64,000 nt of DNA from JACQQW01 sp964520655. GTDB lineage: Bacteria > Omnitrophota > Gorgyraeia > Zapsychrales > Fredricksoniimonadaceae. Both the position numbers and the translations under genes were made by a program. The stretch covers positions 4,978 to 68,977 of the forward strand of contig CAZFNI010000012.1 of the NCBI GenBank assembly GCA_964520655.1, given 5' to 3'. Positions 61,413-64,000 of the stretch are shown in pieces (position 1 is the stretch's first letter; each line of letters begins with the position of its first letter). The notes beneath the pieces were generated by a model, which searched no databases, had not been told where the DNA came from, and saw only the letters and a program-made list of their open reading frames with translations.

Positions 61413-62179
61413 CACATGATCCTAAAAAAATGTTTTGCATTAGCATTCACCTGTTCTAACACATTGCCTTCCGCTTTATTCTTTAGCGAACTTAACGCGC
61501 GTAATGTGTTCCAGACATCCCTGGGTTCAGCCAGATATTCCCCTTCAGTCCCTCGGTAGCGCACCGGCGCGTCCGTCTCGATCAAAATCCTCTCCAGCGG
61601 CGCGAAACGCATCGCTTCCTGCGATTGTTCGCTGTATCCAACACTGGGTGAAGTGGATACATAAAATCCAGCATCAAGAATTTCCGCTAGAACATTGATC
61701 GGTCCACTGTACCAGTGAAATAATGCCCGCGTTGTTTTCGCGGCCCTGGCCATGGACAAACATTCTTTCCATGCCCCCCTGCTGTGGATCACCACCGGCA
61801 GATCAAAAGCAGCAGCCAGGTCCAAATGAAAAGCAAAGGAGTCTTTTTGCTTCTGCCGCTCAACTTCGTCCTTACGCACCCATTTATACCAGTAATCCAG
61901 CCCCGTCTCGCCAATGGCTTTAGCCTGATGCACATGGGCTTTCATGAACTCCATCACGGCTGCATGCGCCGCCGGATCAACCTTCCCCGGATGGACACCA
62001 AGCGCGGGATGGATGCGCGGCATCGTATATTCAGACGCGATCTTTAAGACCTCCCGCATCGAATCCAGGTCAACGCTCATGGCCATCACATCACTGACGG
62101 AAGCTTCCCTTGCCCTGGCCATCGCACCAGGGATATCCTCTAAATGATCCAGATGGGCGTGGGTATCAATAATGGTCAT
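61412..62179 (-). CDS. tatD: TatD-family metal-dependent hydrolase/DNase
   Basis: 255 aa TIM barrel. Metal ligands visible: D-T-H-A-H-L-D near the N-terminus, G-E-T-G-L-D-Y-W, V-I-H-S-R-G, F-H-W-Y-S-G and E-T-D-A-P. TatD proteins are 3'-5' DNases or related amidohydrolases in the cytosol. ATGA overlap with dtd. Confidence 0.93.
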   Translation of the reverse strand: MTIIDTHAHLDHLEDIPGAMARAREASVSDVMAMSVDLDSMREVLKIASEYTMPRIHPALGVHPGKVDPAAHAAVMEFMKAHVHQAKAIGETGLDYWYKWVRKDEVERQKQKDSFAFHLDLAAAFDLPVVIHSRGAWKECLSMARAAKTTRALFHWYSGPINVLAEILDAGFYVSTSPSVGYSEQSQEAMRFAPLERILIETDAPVRYRGTEGEYLAEPRDVWNTLRALSSLKNKAEGNVLEQVNANAKHFFRIM

Positions 62180-62616
62180 GGACTATCGATCACAAAGGTC
62201 ACGGGTCCGTCATTGATCAAACTGACCTCCATCATAGCGCGAAATCGACCCTCGGCAACATGGAATGGATGTTTTTTCAAGGTCCGGACGAAATGATCGT
62301 ATAATTCTTCCCCCAAGATGGGATCAGCCGCTCCGTCAAAAGACGGTCGGCGGCCTTTTTGGCAATTCCCCAGAAGAGTGAACTGAGATACAACCAGAAA
62401 TGATGCATTTACTTCCGCAGCGCTTTTGTTCATCTTGCCCTGGGCATCATCAAAGACACGCAGTTCAACTAACTTCTGCACCAAATGATCAGCCTGGATA
62501 GGCGTATCCCCTTTGGCGATCCCGATAAAGACCAATAAACCAGGGCCGATAGCCCCGATCGTTTCACCATCAACTGAAACGGACGCATTTTTGACCCGCT
62601 GAATGAGCAAACGCAT
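62176..62616 (-). CDS. dtd: D-aminoacyl-tRNA deacylase
   Basis: 146 aa from the ATG at 62616 (M-R-L-L-I-Q-R-V). Active-site motifs S-Q-F-T-L and the C-terminal Gly-cisPro motif in N-D-G-P-V-T. It removes D-amino acids (and Gly from tRNA-Ala) for proofreading. First gene of an eight-gene operon. A longer reading lacks a ribosome site and runs through its own promoter. Confidence 0.97.
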   Translation of the reverse strand: MRLLIQRVKNASVSVDGETIGAIGPGLLVFIGIAKGDTPIQADHLVQKLVELRVFDDAQGKMNKSAAEVNASFLVVSQFTLLGNCQKGRRPSFDGAADPILGEELYDHFVRTLKKHPFHVAEGRFRAMMEVSLINDGPVTFVIDSP

Positions 62617-62623
62617 AACGGTG

Positions 62624-62652
62624 ATTATAAATTGCCCGAGGGAAATTGACAA
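62624..62652 (-). promoter_or_regulatory. Leaderless-type promoter of the dtd operon
   Basis: Minus-strand TTGTCA (62652-62647), 17-base spacer, TATAAT (62629-62624), then 7 bases to the ATG at 62616. No ribosome site. Its -35 shares bases with the divergent promoter. Confidence 0.75.
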
Positions 62653-62674
62653 CACATATGATTTATGTTAATAA
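62646..62674 (+). promoter_or_regulatory. Leaderless-type promoter of the helicase gene
   Basis: TTGACA (62646-62651), 17-base spacer, TAATAA (62669-62674), then 7 bases to the ATG at 62682. The -35 box overlaps the -35 of the dtd promoter almost exactly, so RNA polymerase can occupy only one at a time. Confidence 0.6.
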
Positions 62675-62681
62675 TCTTTCC

Positions 62682-64000
62682 ATGAATTTAACCGAGCTCC
62701 TCAAGAAATATTCTTTTTCACAAGCCATCATCGATATTTTCGAAAAAGAAGGCATCACCAACCTTCACCCTCCCCAAGCTGAGGCGATCCGCAAAGGCGT
62801 ATTGGACAGACAAAATGTGATCATGGCTGTACCGACAGCAGCGGGTAAAACGCTCATCGCGGAACTGGCCCTGCTGCAGCATGTCCTGCAGTTCAAAGGG
62901 AAAGTGCTATATATCGCGCCGCTGAAGGCGCTGGCCAGTGAAAAATTCAACGACTTTAAGCGTAAATATGAAAAACTGGGTTTGAGTATCGGGATCGCGA
63001 CCGGCGACCTGGATTCCCCCAGCAAATACCTGGATAAATACAATGTGCTCATTGCCACGGCGGAGAAAGTTGATTCGCTGTTGAGAGCAAAATCCACCTG
63101 GCTCATCAATGCCTTAACGCTCATGGTCTTAGATGAGATCCATTTCATCGATGATGAATCCCGCGGACCTACGCTTGAGATCCTGACCACCCGGGTCAGA
63201 CAATTAAAACCGGACATCCAGATCTTAGGGTTATCAGCAACGATCGGCAATGCCCAGGAGGTCGCTGGCTGGCTGAAAGCACAGCTGGCATTCAGCACCT
63301 GGCGGCCTATCCCCCTCAAAGAGGGTGTTTATTACAGTGAACGGATCATTTTTAATAATGATTCCGTCCGTTTAGTCAAAGAAGATGGCGACGACGATCT
63401 CTCCAAGCTGACGCTTGATACGCTGCGAGGCGGCGGCCAGGTCCTGGTGTTCGTCAATTCAAGGCGCAGCGCCCAGGCCTCCAGCCGTGAATTATGCCCG
63501 ACAACGAGCATTATCTTAAAGCCGGAAGAAAAAGCGATCCTCAAAGAACTTGCCAAAGAGATCGCAACAGATGCATCGGCGACAAAAGTTTGCAAAAAAC
63601 TTGCGGATACGATAGCGCACGGGGCCGCATTTCATCATGCAGGTTTGACCCCCAAGCAGCGACAGCTTGTGGAAGACCATTTCAAGAAAAACATCATCAA
63701 GGTGATCTGCTCAACCCCGACCCTGGCGGCCGGCGTTAACCTTCCCGCCCGCCGTGCGATCATCCGAGACTGTAAACGTTATGCCAGCGGGATGGGGATG
63801 ACCTATATTGCCACATCGGAATACAAGCAATGCGCCGGACGCGCAGGGCGCCCCCAGTACGACGACTACGGCGAAGCCGTGCTCATGGCCAAATCGCTCT
63901 CAGAACAAAATGCGCTGTTCGAACGTTTCGTTTTGGCCAAACCTGAACCGGTCACCTCCAAATTAAGTTCGGAATCTTCGCTACGCATCCATGTCCTCTC
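62682..64000 (+). CDS. Hel308/Ski2-like superfamily 2 helicase (3' end beyond window)
   Basis: About 440 codons are visible and the frame stays open at the edge. Motifs: Q-like F-S-Q-A, motif I A-V-P-T-A-A-G-K-T, motif Ia A-P-L-K-A-L-A, motif II D-E-I-H, motif III S-A-T-I-G, motif IV V-F-V-N-S-R-R and motif VI Q-C-A-G-R-A-G-R-P-Q-Y-D. These match Hel308-type 3'-5' DNA helicases, which remodel stalled forks and are common in archaea and patchy in bacteria. The missing C-terminal part would contain the ratchet domain. It could also be another Ski2-like helicase. Confidence 0.88.
   Translation, partial: MNLTELLKKYSFSQAIIDIFEKEGITNLHPPQAEAIRKGVLDRQNVIMAVPTAAGKTLIAELALLQHVLQFKGKVLYIAPLKALASEKFNDFKRKYEKLGLSIGIATGDLDSPSKYLDKYNVLIATAEKVDSLLRAKSTWLINALTLMVLDEIHFIDDESRGPTLEILTTRVRQLKPDIQILGLSATIGNAQEVAGWLKAQLAFSTWRPIPLKEGVYYSERIIFNNDSVRLVKEDGDDDLSKLTLDTLRGGGQVLVFVNSRRSAQASSRELCPTTSIILKPEEKAILKELAKEIATDASATKVCKKLADTIAHGAAFHHAGLTPKQRQLVEDHFKKNIIKVICSTPTLAAGVNLPARRAIIRDCKRYASGMGMTYIATSEYKQCAGRAGRPQYDDYGEAVLMAKSLSEQNALFERFVLAKPEPVTSKLSSESSLRIHVL

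Noticed and set aside
1..64000. CRISPR array, insertion sequence or prophage
   Set aside because: No regularly spaced short repeats, transposase, integrase, terminase or capsid genes were found. Phage-like signals are limited to fibre/collar domains.

Overview
The window reads as a chromosomal segment of a diderm bacterium. The likely lineage is Candidatus Omnitrophota (the former OP3, within the PVC group). This is an inference from three things: the giant surface protein built of 'GNVGIGT' repeats, the combination of LpxB, an MsbA-type flippase and a MoxR/Bat operon, and the large number of TPR and surface-machine genes. No rRNA is present to settle it. Genes are tightly packed, with many ATGA, TGATG and TAATG stop/start overlaps, and no gene-free stretch exceeds 300 bases.

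Region 1 (5-27350, all minus strand) is the exceptional part. One strong promoter near 27300 precedes an apparent operon of 21 genes. They run in the order TraG(N-terminal)-TraA-TraL-TraE-TraK-TraB-TraV-TraC (F-type conjugation channel), then a lipoprotein, a PilN-type secretin, a PilM/PilN-like fusion, a PilO-like protein, PilP, ATPase PilQ, platform PilR, pilin PilS and a PilV-like minor pilin (type IVB pilus in the R64 order). A TraU-like and a short TraF-like protein, an unknown secreted protein and a YraN-family nuclease follow. No relaxase, coupling protein, prepilin peptidase or transglycosylase is encoded, and the pilus genes are nested inside the T4SS genes. The minor pilin ends in a phage tail-collar domain. 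A 3197-residue secreted repeat protein with phage-fibre-like motifs lies immediately downstream. Together they suggest one cell-surface device (adhesion, DNA uptake or contact-dependent delivery), not an ordinary conjugative element.

Region 2 (27353-38700): a TPR protein, an MsbA-like ABC exporter, a divergent Gfo/Idh/MocA oxidoreductase plus lpxB (lipid A), and a convergent MoxR-DUF58-membrane protein-BatA-BatB-BatC-BatD operon.

Region 3 (38840-47750): cobalamin-dependent methionine synthase metH, small secreted proteins, a radical SAM protein with an orphan NarL-type regulator, a ferrous iron operon (FeoB-associated Cys-rich peptide, tandem FeoA, FeoB) with its promoter and a dyad operator candidate, and tRNA-Arg(CCU).

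Region 4 (47748-64000): TPR protein, apt, a LacI-type ligand domain without a DNA-binding domain, a primary-type sigma factor, ppdK and glyS. A second operon is dtd-tatD-DUF3352-like-lipoprotein-nfnA-nfnB-panB-rsmE. A divergent, truncated Hel308-like helicase closes the window.

A recurring regulatory pattern is that several operons have a good -35/-10 pair whose -10 box lies only 7-10 bases before the ATG, with no Shine-Dalgarno sequence. This suggests leaderless transcripts for first genes, whereas many internal genes carry good ribosome binding sites.
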